A stretch of DNA of 64,000 nucleotides from Acidimicrobiia bacterium (GCA_022819505.1 JAJEHD010000019.1:372001-436000), one strand, 5' to 3'; shown: positions 42,673 through 51,400, counted from the stretch's first letter. Numbers and translations: made by a program. The notes: generated by a model not told the origin, from the letters alone.

Positions 42673-42684
42673 GGCGCTGTCTGC

Positions 42685-42719
42685 GGCCTAGCGGTCACCT
42701 ACCCGAAGGCTGCTAGGCC
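42685..42719. terminator. Inverted repeat between convergent genes
   Basis: GGCCTAGC (42685-42692) pairs with GCTAGGCC (42712-42719) around a 19-base loop, located between the dioxygenase stop (42672) and the HNH gene stop (42713). It could end transcription from both sides. The absence of a U-run and the short stem keep confidence moderate. Confidence 0.45.
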
Positions 42720-44074
42720 ACCGTGAACAGCGGTCTGGGCGCAGGTGGCCCGTGGGCAGGCGGTGGGTCTGGGGCGTGAGCGGGTCCGTGGCGGATCCGC
42801 TCGGGCGGCGCGATGGTGTAGAGGCCTCGCCCGTCGGGCACGACCCGCCAGCCGTGGCGATGCACCTTCTGGTGGCAGACCCAGCACAGCAGCATCAGGT
42901 TGTCGATGTCCGTGCGTCCGCCTTGTGACACGGGCCTGATGTGGTGGCCGTCACAGATCCACATATCGGCGCCACAGCCCCCGCAGGCGCCGTAGCGGGC
43001 TCGCAGCGCGTTCATCTGCGCCTTGGTGACCAATCGCTTGGTGTGGCCGTGCCATAGCGGCATACCTTCACCGCTGAACACCACCCCCTTGATCCTGGCG
43101 TTGCAGAAGTGCTCCTCGAGCACACTCTGGGGGATCGTGCCGCCGCCTGCGACCTCGGCGAATGCGGCGGTGCCGTCGGCGCTGAGATGCTGCACGATGG
43201 TGACGTCAGCCGACAAGCGCCCGCACCCGCACTTGCCAGCGCCCTCGTTGGTGCTGCTGGACCTGCGACCGGTGCCGCTCACTCCGTTGGACCCGTGGCC
43301 GGTCTCGCTGAGGTCATCGCTCGGGTCATCTGCGGGGGTTCCGGGGTTCTTGGAGTAGATGCTGCCGTGCGAGGTCAGAGTGTCGAGCGCGTCGGCCATG
43401 CGCTGGTTGCGGCTGCGTTTCTCCCCGCCCCGGCTGTGCAGGTCAGAACGGCGCAGCCGCTCGGCCTCCAGATCGAACCGCTTGCGCACCTTGGCTCCGG
43501 TCACCGGATCCAACTCGCCCCGCAGGTGCACCATCCCGTCATCGCCGTCCCAGAAGCTCAGCCGCCGCTGGGCCCGCTGCCGCCGGTACCGCTCCTCGCC
43601 GTCGTCGTCCTGACGCCGGGCTGCCCATCTGTTGGCCTCCCGGGAGAACTGCTCAGGCGTCAGGTCCGCCGCCTGAGCCAACAGGTCGCCATCCTGCTCC
43701 ACCTGCTCAGCGCTGGTCTTCTCACAAGCGGTCGCCAGCGTCTTCGCATTCGCCACCGAGATCTCGCCGCTCACCAGCGCGTCGCGCACCGCCGACATCG
43801 CACCGAGCTTCCCAACCGTGTTGACCTGGCTGGCGGCGTCTCTCTTGAACAGTCCCGCGGCGCGAGCAAGCGCCCCCACACCGCCGTCGCCGTGACGTTC
43901 GCGCGCCGCAACTCCAGCAGCAGCGTCGGCCTGCAGCACAGCCAACTGCCCGCCGAAGCTCCCGCACTCAGCCAGCACGATCTTCAGATCCGAAGTCGCG
44001 GTGGCGGGATCGTTCACGAAGCGGATCAACTCCGCCAGACCCTCCCGCACCCGTCGCGCCGTCGAGATACCCAT
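42713..44074 (-). CDS. DUF222 domain plus HNH endonuclease
   Basis: 453 residues. An N-terminal DUF222 helical region (about residues 20-300) is followed by an HNH nuclease domain: CGGCGADMWICDGHHIRPVSQGGRTDIDN with LLCWVCHQKVHRHGW (paired Cys for structural zinc, His-His catalytic pair, Asn). Proteins of this layout occur in many copies in actinobacteria (REP13E12-type elements of mycobacteria) and are thought to be mobile, though no terminal repeats were seen here. The ATG at 44074 or a GTG at 44080 starts the gene. The 71 bases upstream are AT-rich with a loose TATCA...TGATA inverted repeat. Confidence 0.88.
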   Translation of the reverse strand: MGISTARRVREGLAELIRFVNDPATATSDLKIVLAECGSFGGQLAVLQADAAAGVAARERHGDGGVGALARAAGLFKRDAASQVNTVGKLGAMSAVRDALVSGEISVANAKTLATACEKTSAEQVEQDGDLLAQAADLTPEQFSREANRWAARRQDDDGEERYRRQRAQRRLSFWDGDDGMVHLRGELDPVTGAKVRKRFDLEAERLRRSDLHSRGGEKRSRNQRMADALDTLTSHGSIYSKNPGTPADDPSDDLSETGHGSNGVSGTGRRSSSTNEGAGKCGCGRLSADVTIVQHLSADGTAAFAEVAGGGTIPQSVLEEHFCNARIKGVVFSGEGMPLWHGHTKRLVTKAQMNALRARYGACGGCGADMWICDGHHIRPVSQGGRTDIDNLMLLCWVCHQKVHRHGWRVVPDGRGLYTIAPPERIRHGPAHAPDPPPAHGPPAPRPLFTVA

Positions 44075-44151
44075 AGGCACATCTTGCCAGAGGGGTGTGA
44101 CATCTATCAGTCAATTTCAGGATTGATAAGTATTTCTCTGTGAATTCCCTC

Positions 44152-44970
44152 TCAACGAACGGGCCCTGTGCAAATGAAGACGGCCCCGCCGACAGTGAGC
44201 GGTGCCGGACCATCACCGAAACGGGATCTCAGGATCTCGGCGACACGCCCCGCGAGTCGAGCGCGGTCCGCGGCAGTGTCGAACGCCATCTCGAAGTAGG
44301 CGGCACTCCGGTAGTAGTCGAGCACCTCGTCAACGCCTGGGAAGGCGAGGACACCCGACCATGGCTCCGCACGTACCTCCAGGAACGAGCCAGCCAGTTT
44401 CGAGCCCCCCGACTCGGCGTCGAAGTTGGTCGACATCCGCTCGACGAGTCGGCCGCCGAGGTCAGTCGCCGCCTCGGTATGGGCGTCCTGGAGCTCCGGG
44501 CGGCTGCGGGAGCTGTTGGTGGTGGCCACGAAGAGTCCGTCGTCGCGTATCACCCGGGCGGCTTCGGCGGCGGCCGTTCGGGGGTCGGGCAAGTGGTAGA
44601 GCATGTGCCGGGCCAGCGCGGAGCCGAACGACGCGGCCCGGAACGGCAGGCGAGCGGCGTCGAACTGCAGCAGCCCGGGTGGCGGACCGGAGGCAGCCAT
44701 CCCGATCGAGCGCAGTTGACGGATCGATAGGTCGCCCGCCACCATGTCGGGCCGGTCGAACGCTGCCGGACCGACCGGCAGGAGCGGGACGCCGACCCCG
44801 CACCCGATGTCGAGCACGGGCGAATGGCGGGCAACCTCCCGTGTCACGTCGTCGAACAGGCTCTGCGAGGCCTCGTCAACAACGAGATACCGGCCGAAGG
44901 CACCGACCCGAGTACTGAGTGGCGATTCCGTCTCGTACAGGGGGCGAGGGTCGACGAACGGCGCAGGCAA
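44152..44970 (-). CDS. SAM-dependent methyltransferase (class I)
   Basis: 272 residues. Motif I is SPVLDIGCGVGVPLL; motifs II/III are in MVAGDLSIRQLRSIG and the post-motif LLQFDAARLPFRAASFGSALARHMLYHLPDP. The C-terminus has a second lobe (AWSGVLAFPGVDEVLDYYR-like). The fold is UbiE/methyltransferase-11 type; the substrate is unknown. No ATG fits; a TTG at 44970, five bases after the macrodomain stop, is the best start. The open frame continues to 45201 as a shadow of the upstream gene. Confidence 0.82.
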   Translation of the reverse strand: MPAPFVDPRPLYETESPLSTRVGAFGRYLVVDEASQSLFDDVTREVARHSPVLDIGCGVGVPLLPVGPAAFDRPDMVAGDLSIRQLRSIGMAASGPPPGLLQFDAARLPFRAASFGSALARHMLYHLPDPRTAAAEAARVIRDDGLFVATTNSSRSRPELQDAHTEAATDLGGRLVERMSTNFDAESGGSKLAGSFLEVRAEPWSGVLAFPGVDEVLDYYRSAAYFEMAFDTAADRARLAGRVAEILRSRFGDGPAPLTVGGAVFICTGPVR

Positions 44971-44975
44971 AGCGG

Positions 44976-45509
44976 CTAGAGGGGCTGGGAGCCCAGCAGA
45001 GCGCGGTAGGCGTCGAAGGTCTCGGCGTTGAAGCACACGAAGCGCACCAGGCGCACCTTCGTTGGAGTCGACCGGACCGTGCTGACCGCGACGGCAGCGG
45101 CAGGCTCGGTGGGGTAGCCGTAGACCCCGGTGGAGATGGCGGGGAACGCCACCGACTCGGCACCGACCTCGTCGGCCCGGGCCAGCGACGAGCGGTAGCA
45201 CGACTCCAGCAAGTCGGGCTCGCCCCGGGTGCCGCCGTGCCAGACCGGTCCGACGGTGTGGATCACCCAGCGAGCCTGGAGCCGGAAGCCGGGGGTGATC
45301 CTGGCGTCGCCGGTGTCGCAGCCGCCGAGGGTGCGGCAGCGCGCGAGCAGTTCGGGACCGGCAGCCCGGTGAATGGCCCCGTCCACACCGCCGCCGCCCA
45401 GCAGCGACGAGTTGGCTGCGTTCACAATGGCGTCCACCGGCTCGATGGTGATGTCGCCCAGCGCGGCCTCCAGCCTTGGCCCCGAACGGCCTGCATCTCC
45501 GGCCGCCAT
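44976..45509 (-). CDS. Macrodomain protein (MacroD-type ADP-ribosyl/O-acetyl-ADP-ribose hydrolase)
   Basis: 177 residues. Substrate-loop motifs are intact: [46 protein letters not shown] and ISTGVYGYP. Enzymes with these motifs remove ADP-ribose or hydrolyse O-acetyl-ADP-ribose. The start at 45509 has GGAGGG about 9 bases before it; ATG 45536 and TTG 45554 are alternatives. It is co-directional with the methyltransferase, five bases apart, suggesting one transcript. Confidence 0.9.
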   Translation of the reverse strand: MAAGDAGRSGPRLEAALGDITIEPVDAIVNAANSSLLGGGGVDGAIHRAAGPELLARCRTLGGCDTGDARITPGFRLQARWVIHTVGPVWHGGTRGEPDLLESCYRSSLARADEVGAESVAFPAISTGVYGYPTEPAAAVAVSTVRSTPTKVRLVRFVCFNAETFDAYRALLGSQPL

Positions 45510-45585
45510 TGGTCCCGATCCCTCCACGCCTGCCATTGTGCCCGCAACCGGCAACGCGAACCCGCGTTGAGAGGGCCCGGATACC

Positions 45586-46557
45586 TCAGCCGGCGGCGAT
45601 GAGCGCCACGGCCACCAGCGCGACGCCGAGTCCCAGCATCTGGACCCTCCGCAGTCTCTCCCTGAACACCACCCATGCCCAGAACACCGTGACTGCGGGG
45701 AAGAGCGCCGTGAGAACAGCCGCCACCGAAGTCGACCCCACCCGGGTCGCGGTCAGGAACAGCGCGTTTCCGGCTGTGACCAGTGCCGCGATGCCGATCA
45801 CGTGAGGCCATACAACAAGACCGTCCGCCAACAGGTGGGAACCCTTCGCGCCGCGAGGGGGTGATTCCCGCTCTTGTTCGCTGCGCTCACGGGCCGCTCG
45901 GGCCACGGCCTCGCTCGGGCCGGCCGGACGCGTACGCCTATTCGCTCGGCCTCTCGGAGACGTCGAGAGCGCGCTCCACCTGGCGGCGATGATCACGGCG
46001 AGCACTGCGAACCCGGAGGCGCGAGCGGCCGCGATCGGCCAAAGACCGCTGTCCTCGCCGGAGTAGGCGAGACAGAGGAAGAAGGTCCCGATTCCGGCTG
46101 CGCCGCCCAGCCCGTAGAGCACGCTGCCTCCGACGGTGCCCTGCTGCTCGGAACGGGCGATGCTGACCAGCCCGATTGCCAACAGTCCGAGCAGGACCCC
46201 TGTGATTGCAGTAGGCGACAGAACGTCATTGCCGAGGAGGGATTCGACCATCACCGGCAGCGCGGCTGCGCCCACGCCAGCCACCGGCGCCGCGATTCCT
46301 ACCCTCATGCGGGCGTATCCCGCATACAGCGACACCAGCCCAGCCCCGAGCGCCACTCCTCCGAACGCGCCCCAGGCCACGTCGGCCACCCTGACCTCGC
46401 CAACCACGACCAATCCGGCCAAGAACACCATGGGAAAGCCCGCCAGGCTCGAGGCCGCCGTCACGACTACCGGGTTGGCGCGCCGGCTGGCCAGCCCGCC
46501 CAGGAAGTCCGACGTCCCAACCGACAGCGCGGCCAGCAGGCCCAACAGCACGGTCAC
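45586..46557 (-). CDS. EamA-type (DMT superfamily) transporter with repeat insertion
   Basis: 323 residues from the GTG at 46557; the frame extends to 46650. About ten hydrophobic segments form two EamA repeats ([19 protein letters not shown] near the start; [26 protein letters not shown] at the end). These proteins export small metabolites. Between helices 6 and 7 a hydrophilic stretch of roughly 40 residues (about 195-238, including [20 protein letters not shown]) is encoded by dispersed repeat copy C, read in frame. EamA loops there are normally short, so the insertion is exceptional but leaves the frame intact. Confidence 0.82.
   Translation of the reverse strand: MTVLLGLLAALSVGTSDFLGGLASRRANPVVVTAASSLAGFPMVFLAGLVVVGEVRVADVAWGAFGGVALGAGLVSLYAGYARMRVGIAAPVAGVGAAALPVMVESLLGNDVLSPTAITGVLLGLLAIGLVSIARSEQQGTVGGSVLYGLGGAAGIGTFFLCLAYSGEDSGLWPIAAARASGFAVLAVIIAARWSALSTSPRGRANRRTRPAGPSEAVARAARERSEQERESPPRGAKGSHLLADGLVVWPHVIGIAALVTAGNALFLTATRVGSTSVAAVLTALFPAVTVFWAWVVFRERLRRVQMLGLGVALVAVALIAAG
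45866..45955 (+). repeat. Dispersed repeat copy C, inside the EamA gene
   Basis: Runs from TCCCGCTCTTGTTCGCTGCG through GGGCCGCTCGGGCCACGGCC to TTCGCTCGGCCTCT. Similarity to copy E extends about 20 bases further left (CGCGCCGCG near 45848). Read on the minus strand it encodes [13 protein letters not shown] in frame with the transporter. It is the clearest case of the element within a coding sequence in this window. Confidence 0.85.
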
Positions 46558-46681
46558 GGCGACATCACCGCGTGAGTCTGGCCGACAGTCCACCCGGCTG
46601 TCACACCGCGAGTTGAGCGCCGGGGCAGCCTCGACCCCGCGCATCGACATGGCGCATTGAGCCGGCGCATACCCTCAGCAC

Positions 46682-47161
46682 ATGCCCCGGCTGTTCGTCG
46701 CCGTCTGGCCGCCCGACGAGGTGCTCAGGGAGCTAGCCGCCATGCCGAGGCCCGCGGCGGACGGTCTGCGCTGGACCAAGCCCGAGCGGCTGCACATCAC
46801 CCTGCGATTCCTGGGCCAGTGCGGTGAGGACGCCGTTCAGGACGCGCTGGCTGCGGCCAACCTTCCGGCCGCTCGGGCGACGCTCGGGCCGCAGGTCAGG
46901 CGGCTGGGACGCGGCATCCTGATGGTCCCAGTCCGGGGCCTCGACGACCTTGCCGCCGCGGTGGAGGCGGCCATCGCCCCGCTGGGGCTTCCGCCGCCGG
47001 ATCATCCGTTCACCGGCCATCTAACCGTGGCCCGGTTCAAGCGCAAGCCCCCCGGATACCGGCCGGCACTGGCGGCGTCCTTCGCGGTCGAGGAGATCGC
47101 GCTCGTGAGGACCGAGCCGTCCGGCTGCTACACCGACATCGGTCGGTACGCACTGTCCTGA
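46682..47161 (+). CDS. thpR: RNA 2',3'-cyclic phosphodiesterase (2H family, ThpR/LigT)
   Basis: 159 residues. It has the two H-x-T motifs that define the family: LHITLRFLG (near residue 38) and GHLTVARFK (near residue 115), each with a hydrophobic residue between His and Thr. It opens 2',3'-cyclic phosphates to 2'-phosphates in RNA. It is divergent from the EamA gene and converges on the MazF-type toxin gene. The start ATG at 46682 is preceded by a short AT-poor leader with no strong ribosome site. Confidence 0.92.
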   Translation: MPRLFVAVWPPDEVLRELAAMPRPAADGLRWTKPERLHITLRFLGQCGEDAVQDALAAANLPAARATLGPQVRRLGRGILMVPVRGLDDLAAAVEAAIAPLGLPPPDHPFTGHLTVARFKRKPPGYRPALAASFAVEEIALVRTEPSGCYTDIGRYALS

Positions 47162-47244
47162 ACCGGTGCGCGTGCCCTGCACCGCCCGACGGCGCCGCTG
47201 GCGGACGACGGGCGAGCGACGTTCGGCAGGCGCGGACCCCGCGG

Positions 47245-47598
47245 TCAGGAATCGAGACCGAGCACCAGCCGCAGGCCGGCCTCGACACGCCACATGGTCG
47301 CAGCATCAACCCCTCCGACGCGGTCGTCGAGGCGCGTCTTGTCGAGGGTCAGCACTTGAGTCACGTTCACGACCGAGTCCCGGCGGAGACCCGAGTCGGC
47401 CCCCGCCAACTCCACGTTGCCGGGCGACTCGGCCAGTTCAACGTTCGACGAGATCGCCACACCGACCACCGTGTTCAATCGGCTGAGGTTGAACGAGTCC
47501 GCCGACACAACCAGCATCGGCCGCCGGTAGCCGGGCCCCGACCCAGCCGGTTCCGGCAGGTTCGCCCACCAGATCTCGCCCCGCTCCGGCACCGTCAC
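47245..47598 (-). CDS. mazF: MazF/PemK-type toxin (mRNA interferase)
   Basis: 117 residues with the MazF start MTVPERGEIWWANL, then GYRRPMLVVSADSFN and a central SVVNVTQVLTLDKTRL that holds the conserved Thr/Lys region. MazF enzymes cut single-stranded RNA at specific short sequences. The GTG at 47598 overlaps the stop of the antitoxin gene (GTGA); an adjacent GTG at 47601 is an alternative. It is part of an intact pair. Confidence 0.86.
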   Translation of the reverse strand: MTVPERGEIWWANLPEPAGSGPGYRRPMLVVSADSFNLSRLNTVVGVAISSNVELAESPGNVELAGADSGLRRDSVVNVTQVLTLDKTRLDDRVGGVDAATMWRVEAGLRLVLGLDS

Positions 47599-47828
47599 CA
47601 CTCCTCGCGCAGGGCCTCGGACTGAGCAGCGGCCAGTCCGCGATCGAGGCGCGAGTCGACTCTGCTGTGCACCGCGTTGAGCCGCCGGGTGATCTCGGTC
47701 TGATCCTCACGGCTCACGAGCAACTCGAGCGCCTGGGCGTAGAGCTGGGATCGGGACAGCTTGCGGCGCTTGGCCAGACGGTCAGCCTCAGCGAACAGAG
47801 GATCGGGAATGGACACTGCAACCTTCAT
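47595..47828 (-). CDS. Ribbon-helix-helix antitoxin of the MazF pair
   Basis: 77 residues. The N-terminal RHH motif MKVAVSIPDPLFAEADRLAKR with SRSQLYAQAL is clear; the C-terminal half (LNAVHSRVDSRLDRGL) would bind the toxin. It is RHH-type rather than the AbrB-type of E. coli MazE. The ATG at 47828 lies within its own operator and 15 bases downstream of a possible -10 TATGAT, so transcription and translation starts nearly coincide. Confidence 0.85.
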   Translation of the reverse strand: MKVAVSIPDPLFAEADRLAKRRKLSRSQLYAQALELLVSREDQTEITRRLNAVHSRVDSRLDRGLAAAQSEALREEW

Positions 47829-47849
47829 ACGCCGTATCATACCCGGTAT
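47827..47849. promoter_or_regulatory. Tandem palindromic operator of the toxin-antitoxin pair
   Basis: ATACG-C-CGTAT (47827-47837) and ATACC-C-GGTAT (47839-47849) are two perfect 11-bp palindromes one base apart, giving a 12-bp period. The first overlaps the antitoxin start codon, and the second overlaps a TATGAT-like -10 on the minus strand. This fits cooperative binding of RHH antitoxin dimers along one DNA face. Confidence 0.7.
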
Positions 47850-47893
47850 GACCAGCGGGCGTGCCGACACACGACGTCGAGCGGAGACCGAAC

Positions 47894-48766
47894 TCAGTCG
47901 AGCAGGGCGTCGGAGCGCACTCTCCGCCTTTCGGCCTCCTCATGCTCGGGAAGCACCCGGCCGAAGAGCTGGCGGGTGCGCTCGACCCGGCCGATCACTC
48001 CCGGCTCCAGGGTGTAGGCGAAGATGGCGGCATGGCGGGGCCGGGACCCGGCCCCCACCCGGGTGACCCGGTGCAGCGAGTAGCGGCCCCGGAAGATCTG
48101 CAGGTCGCCGGGCCGCAACTCCAAGGTGCGCACACCCTGGCGGCCGCCGCCGAGCACCGCGGCGATGGCGGCGAAGCCCTCGTCGTCGGCGGAGCGGATC
48201 TGCGGGACGTACTCGAACAGCCCGCCCTCGTCGCCGGGCTGCACGAGCACAGTCACCGCGAAGTCGTTGGTGTCGAAGTGCCAGGTGAACTGCTGGCCCG
48301 GATCACAGATATTGGCGGTGAGCCCGGCCAGCGGGTCGTCGTAGCAGTACAGGGCCGAGATTTCCAGGCAGTCGGCGATGAACAGAGCCACCTCCGGCGC
48401 CCTGAACAGCGTGTCGGTGACGCAGCCGGAGTCCCAGGCGTCGCCGGGGATGAACCCGCTGGAGCGCTCGATGAAGGTGTTGACGGGATGGTCGGGCGGG
48501 TAGTCAGGGTTGACCGACGTGTGGAAGTAGGGGTTCATCACCTGCGTCGAGTAGTGGGTGGCGTGCTTGCGCTCGAGAATCTCGTCGTTGAGCCGCCCCA
48601 CCGCCCCTGGCCTCACGAAGCTGCGCAGCACGGCGCAACCCTCCGAGCGCAGCCCGGCCCGAGCGGCGTCCACCGCGGCCACATACGCCGCCGAGGCCGG
48701 CTCGTGGACCGGGAACATCCGAAGATCGACCAGGTCCGCCAGGCCGATCGGGGCTGGCTGCTGCAT
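47894..48766 (-). CDS. 2-Oxoglutarate/Fe(II)-dependent oxygenase
   Basis: 290 residues. The metal site HxD is in TWHFDTNDFAVTVLVQPGDEGG, the distal His in YSLHRVTRV and the 2OG Arg in RHAAIFAYT. The sequence FAVTVLVQ...GGLFEYVPQ resembles enzymes that hydroxylate or halogenate free amino acids. Those that halogenate have Gly in place of the Asp, so hydroxylation is predicted here. GAGGAGG lies about 5 bases before the ATG at 48766. It ends 65 bases from the antitoxin start. Confidence 0.85.
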   Translation of the reverse strand: MQQPAPIGLADLVDLRMFPVHEPASAAYVAAVDAARAGLRSEGCAVLRSFVRPGAVGRLNDEILERKHATHYSTQVMNPYFHTSVNPDYPPDHPVNTFIERSSGFIPGDAWDSGCVTDTLFRAPEVALFIADCLEISALYCYDDPLAGLTANICDPGQQFTWHFDTNDFAVTVLVQPGDEGGLFEYVPQIRSADDEGFAAIAAVLGGGRQGVRTLELRPGDLQIFRGRYSLHRVTRVGAGSRPRHAAIFAYTLEPGVIGRVERTRQLFGRVLPEHEEAERRRVRSDALLD

Positions 48767-48782
48767 CAGTCCTCCTCGCCGT

Positions 48783-49733
48783 TCACTTCTCCCAATGGGG
48801 TGTCCACTCGCCGTCCAGGCGCATCGACATTCCCGCATCATCCTCGATGCGCCGGGCGACGCACATCTCGCCGGCGTCCAGGCCGTAGCGGGCCGCGGCC
48901 CGCTCGAAGGCGTCGCGGGCCGCCGCGGTGACCGGAAGGTCCGCGCCGACGCTCGGCTCGAGGCCGGCCAGCAGGCCCAGGTCCTTGACGCACAGCGCCA
49001 GGGGGAACGAAGGGTCGTAGTGGCCCGCGAAGATGCTGGGGGCGTCATGGCGGGCCACGAAGCTGTCGCCGACGCTGTTGCAGACGGCCTCCCACAGTGT
49101 CTGTAGCTCCACGCCGTTGGCGATTCCCACCGCGAACCCCTCCCCCAGCGCGGCCGCGGCCGCGAACCACAGCTGGTTGGTGACGAGCTTCACGACGTTG
49201 CCGGAGCCGAGGGGCCCGCACTCGATGACGGTCCCGAGGTGCTCCAGCACCGGCCGGGCCGAAGTCACCGCACCGGCGGAGCCGCCCACGAACAGCGTGA
49301 GCGTCCCCTGCCGGGCGCCGTCGACCGCGCCCGTCACCGGCGAGTCGACCACGGAGACGCCGTCGGGTGCGTCCGAGGCCAGTTCCAGTACCAGGTCCCG
49401 GCTGTTGGTGGTGAGGTCCACCCACACCGAGCCCGGTTCGAGCGCGCTGAGGGCGCCGCCGGGTCCGGCCATCACCGCCTCTGCCTGTGGCGGCCCGGGC
49501 AGTGACGTCATGAACAGGTCGGCACCACGGGCGCAGTCGCGGACGGACGCAGCAGCCGCAGCACCGGCCTCCACAGCCGCGGCCAGGGCGTCGGCGTCGA
49601 GGTCGTAGGCGGTCACCGCGTAGCCCTCACCGGCCAGCCGCCGGCATATCGGGCCGCCCATCGTCCCGAGCCCGACGAAGCCGATCCTCGGTCCGCGGCT
49701 GCCAGACTCCGACACCGTGCCGGTGCTGCCCAT
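48783..49733 (-). CDS. NAD(P)-dependent beta-hydroxyacid dehydrogenase (3-hydroxyisobutyrate dehydrogenase family)
   Basis: 316 residues. The Rossmann start is IGFVGLGTMGGPICRRLAGEGY. Further signatures are VDLTTNSRD, the substrate loop VVDSPVTGAVDGARQGTLTLFVGG and the catalytic Lys in GNVVKLVTNQLW. It oxidises a 3-hydroxy acid to the semialdehyde. Next to a DddP-like gene it might act on 3-hydroxypropionate from acrylate; this is inference. The ATG at 49733 is preferred; the longer frame to 49865 runs into repeat copy D. It follows 17 bases before the oxygenase start. Confidence 0.88.
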   Translation of the reverse strand: MGSTGTVSESGSRGPRIGFVGLGTMGGPICRRLAGEGYAVTAYDLDADALAAAVEAGAAAAASVRDCARGADLFMTSLPGPPQAEAVMAGPGGALSALEPGSVWVDLTTNSRDLVLELASDAPDGVSVVDSPVTGAVDGARQGTLTLFVGGSAGAVTSARPVLEHLGTVIECGPLGSGNVVKLVTNQLWFAAAAALGEGFAVGIANGVELQTLWEAVCNSVGDSFVARHDAPSIFAGHYDPSFPLALCVKDLGLLAGLEPSVGADLPVTAAARDAFERAAARYGLDAGEMCVARRIEDDAGMSMRLDGEWTPHWEK

Positions 49734-49768
49734 GGCCGCAGAATCTAGCGGCCCGCCCGTCGCCGCTA

Positions 49769-49875
49769 AGAGGCCGAGCGGATAGGCGAGCGGATCCGGC
49801 GCATACGGCGCGAGGCCGTGGGCGCTGTTCCTTGGATCTGGGCGGCCCGTGAGCGCAGCGAACAAGAGCGGGATG
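49769..49875 (-). repeat. Dispersed repeat copy D
   Basis: Reads AAGAGGCCGAGCGGATAGGC at the left end to GCGGCCCGTGAGCGCAGCGA and AACAAGAGCGGGAT at the right; similarity may extend to about 49890. Relative to C and E it has roughly 15-20 extra bases (containing CTTGGATCTGG) in the middle. It occupies most of the gap between the beta-hydroxyacid dehydrogenase start and the DddP-like gene stop. Confidence 0.8.
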
Positions 49876-49982
49876 ACACCGCTGCGACGCGACAGGCTCT
49901 CGCCTATCCGCGTGGCCGTCAGCGCAGCCAGCCCGCCGCCCCCACTGATTGGCGGCAGCGGTCCTGGCGCGTCTCCCGTCCG

Positions 49983-51293
49983 TCAGACGAGTTCGAGGGG
50001 GTAGGTGGAGAGGCGCTCGTAGCCGGTCTCGGTGATGAGGACCTGCTCCTCCAGCTTGACGCCCTCCCCGCCGGACTTCGGCCCGACAAAGGCCTCGACG
50101 CACATGACCGTGCCGGGCCGGAGTTCGGCGTCGTAGCCCGTCCGTCCCCAGCGCTCGCGGGTGAACACGGACGGGTACTCGTCGCACAGGCCGACCCCGT
50201 GCGACAGCACCGTGTAGCAGTTGTAGTCGTCCAGCGACGGGTACCACGAGCGCTCCACGATCTCGCGCACCGAGGCGCCCGGCTGGTGCAGTTCGGTGTT
50301 GCGCTCGATCTGTTCGGCTGCCAGCGACCACACATCGTGCTGGGCCGGCGTCGGGCGCCCGCCGCCGCAGAGCCAGGTGCGGGAGATGTCGACGCACGCT
50401 CCGTATGCGCAGACCATGTCGGTGTCGAAGCCCATCAGATCCCCGGCCTGCACCCGGCGGCTGCTGGCCTCCTGGTACCACGGGTTGGTGCGGGGCCCCG
50501 ACGCCAGCAGCCGGGTCTCGATCCACTCGCCGTAGCGGGCGAAATTGCCGGCCTGCAGCACTGACCACAGCGCCATCTCGGTCACGCCGGGCTCGAAGGC
50601 GGCCCGCATTTCAGCGATTGCCGCCTCGCAGGCATGGACCGCGCATCGCATGGCCGCGATCTCCTCGGAGGACTTGACCACCCGTGCCTCCTCCATCAGC
50701 TCCCCGGCGTCGACGAGGCGCACGCCGTGGCTCTCGAGGGCCCGCACGCCACCAACGTCGATCCGGTCGATCGCCAGCCGGCGCTCGCCGCGGTCGTGCT
50801 CGGCCAGCAGGTCCACGATCTCCTGCGCCCAGTCAGCCGCGACCTCATCGGAGCGGGCTCCGGCGTAGAAGTAGACGTACGAGAGGCCCGGCCGGATCTC
50901 GTCCACGACCTCCGAGTGGGTATCGAGGAACTCGCCCTTGGAGAACTCGAACAGCACCACCGGGCCGTCGGTGGCCACGAAGGCGTAGCGCACCGCGTTG
51001 TGCATCGTCCAGATCGACATGTTGGTGGTGTCGGTGGCGTAGCGGATGTTCAGCGGGTCGTAGAGCAGGGCCCCGTCGCAGCCCGCGGCCCGCAGCTGCG
51101 AGCGGACACGCTCCAGGCGGTACCTGCGGATGGCGCTGCGGTCCGGCAGCCGCAAACCCGCAGCCGTCCACTCGGCCTCAAGCTCCGGCCCGGGCCCGAG
51201 TGCATGCATGTTGCGGTCACCGTGGTCGAGCAGCCAGTCCGGCGGCTCCGCGCGGGCTGTCCCGATCCTCGGCCGGTGTCTCTGGGAACTCAC
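49983..51293 (-). CDS. dddP: M24-family protein closely resembling the DMSP lyase DddP
   Basis: 436 residues from GTG 51293. The M24 metal ligands are present: GFDTDMVCAYG (two Asp), ACVDISRTWLCG (Asp), LSHGVGLCDEYP (His), MCVEAF (Glu) and VKLEEQVLITETGYE (Glu). DddP enzymes share exactly the strings HGxGxCDE, CVEA and KLExQVLITExGYE, and the Asp of the CDE segment, reported as the catalytic base, is kept. DddP cleaves dimethylsulfoniopropionate to dimethyl sulfide and acrylate. A Xaa-Pro peptidase or creatinase function is the alternative, but a betaine/DMSP-type transporter encoded next door supports DddP. Confidence 0.78.
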   Translation of the reverse strand: MSSQRHRPRIGTARAEPPDWLLDHGDRNMHALGPGPELEAEWTAAGLRLPDRSAIRRYRLERVRSQLRAAGCDGALLYDPLNIRYATDTTNMSIWTMHNAVRYAFVATDGPVVLFEFSKGEFLDTHSEVVDEIRPGLSYVYFYAGARSDEVAADWAQEIVDLLAEHDRGERRLAIDRIDVGGVRALESHGVRLVDAGELMEEARVVKSSEEIAAMRCAVHACEAAIAEMRAAFEPGVTEMALWSVLQAGNFARYGEWIETRLLASGPRTNPWYQEASSRRVQAGDLMGFDTDMVCAYGACVDISRTWLCGGGRPTPAQHDVWSLAAEQIERNTELHQPGASVREIVERSWYPSLDDYNCYTVLSHGVGLCDEYPSVFTRERWGRTGYDAELRPGTVMCVEAFVGPKSGGEGVKLEEQVLITETGYERLSTYPLELV

Positions 51294-51400
51294 GGCGAGA
51301 TTCTGCCGCGCCGACGGCGCTCAGGAGCGGATTCCGGCTTACCGTCCGCCGCTACCTGTCTGCGATGGGGCATGCAGGCCCTGCACTAAGGTCCTGAGCC

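Noticed and set aside
42713..44074. DUF222-HNH gene as a complete mobile element with terminal repeats
   Set aside because: The family is often mobile, but no terminal inverted repeats, target duplications or second copy are visible; the IR at 42685-42719 fits a convergent terminator better.
49734..49865. N-terminal extension of the beta-hydroxyacid dehydrogenase (MFAALTGRP...)
   Set aside because: It is repeat copy D read through in frame; the Rossmann domain starts soon after the ATG at 49733.
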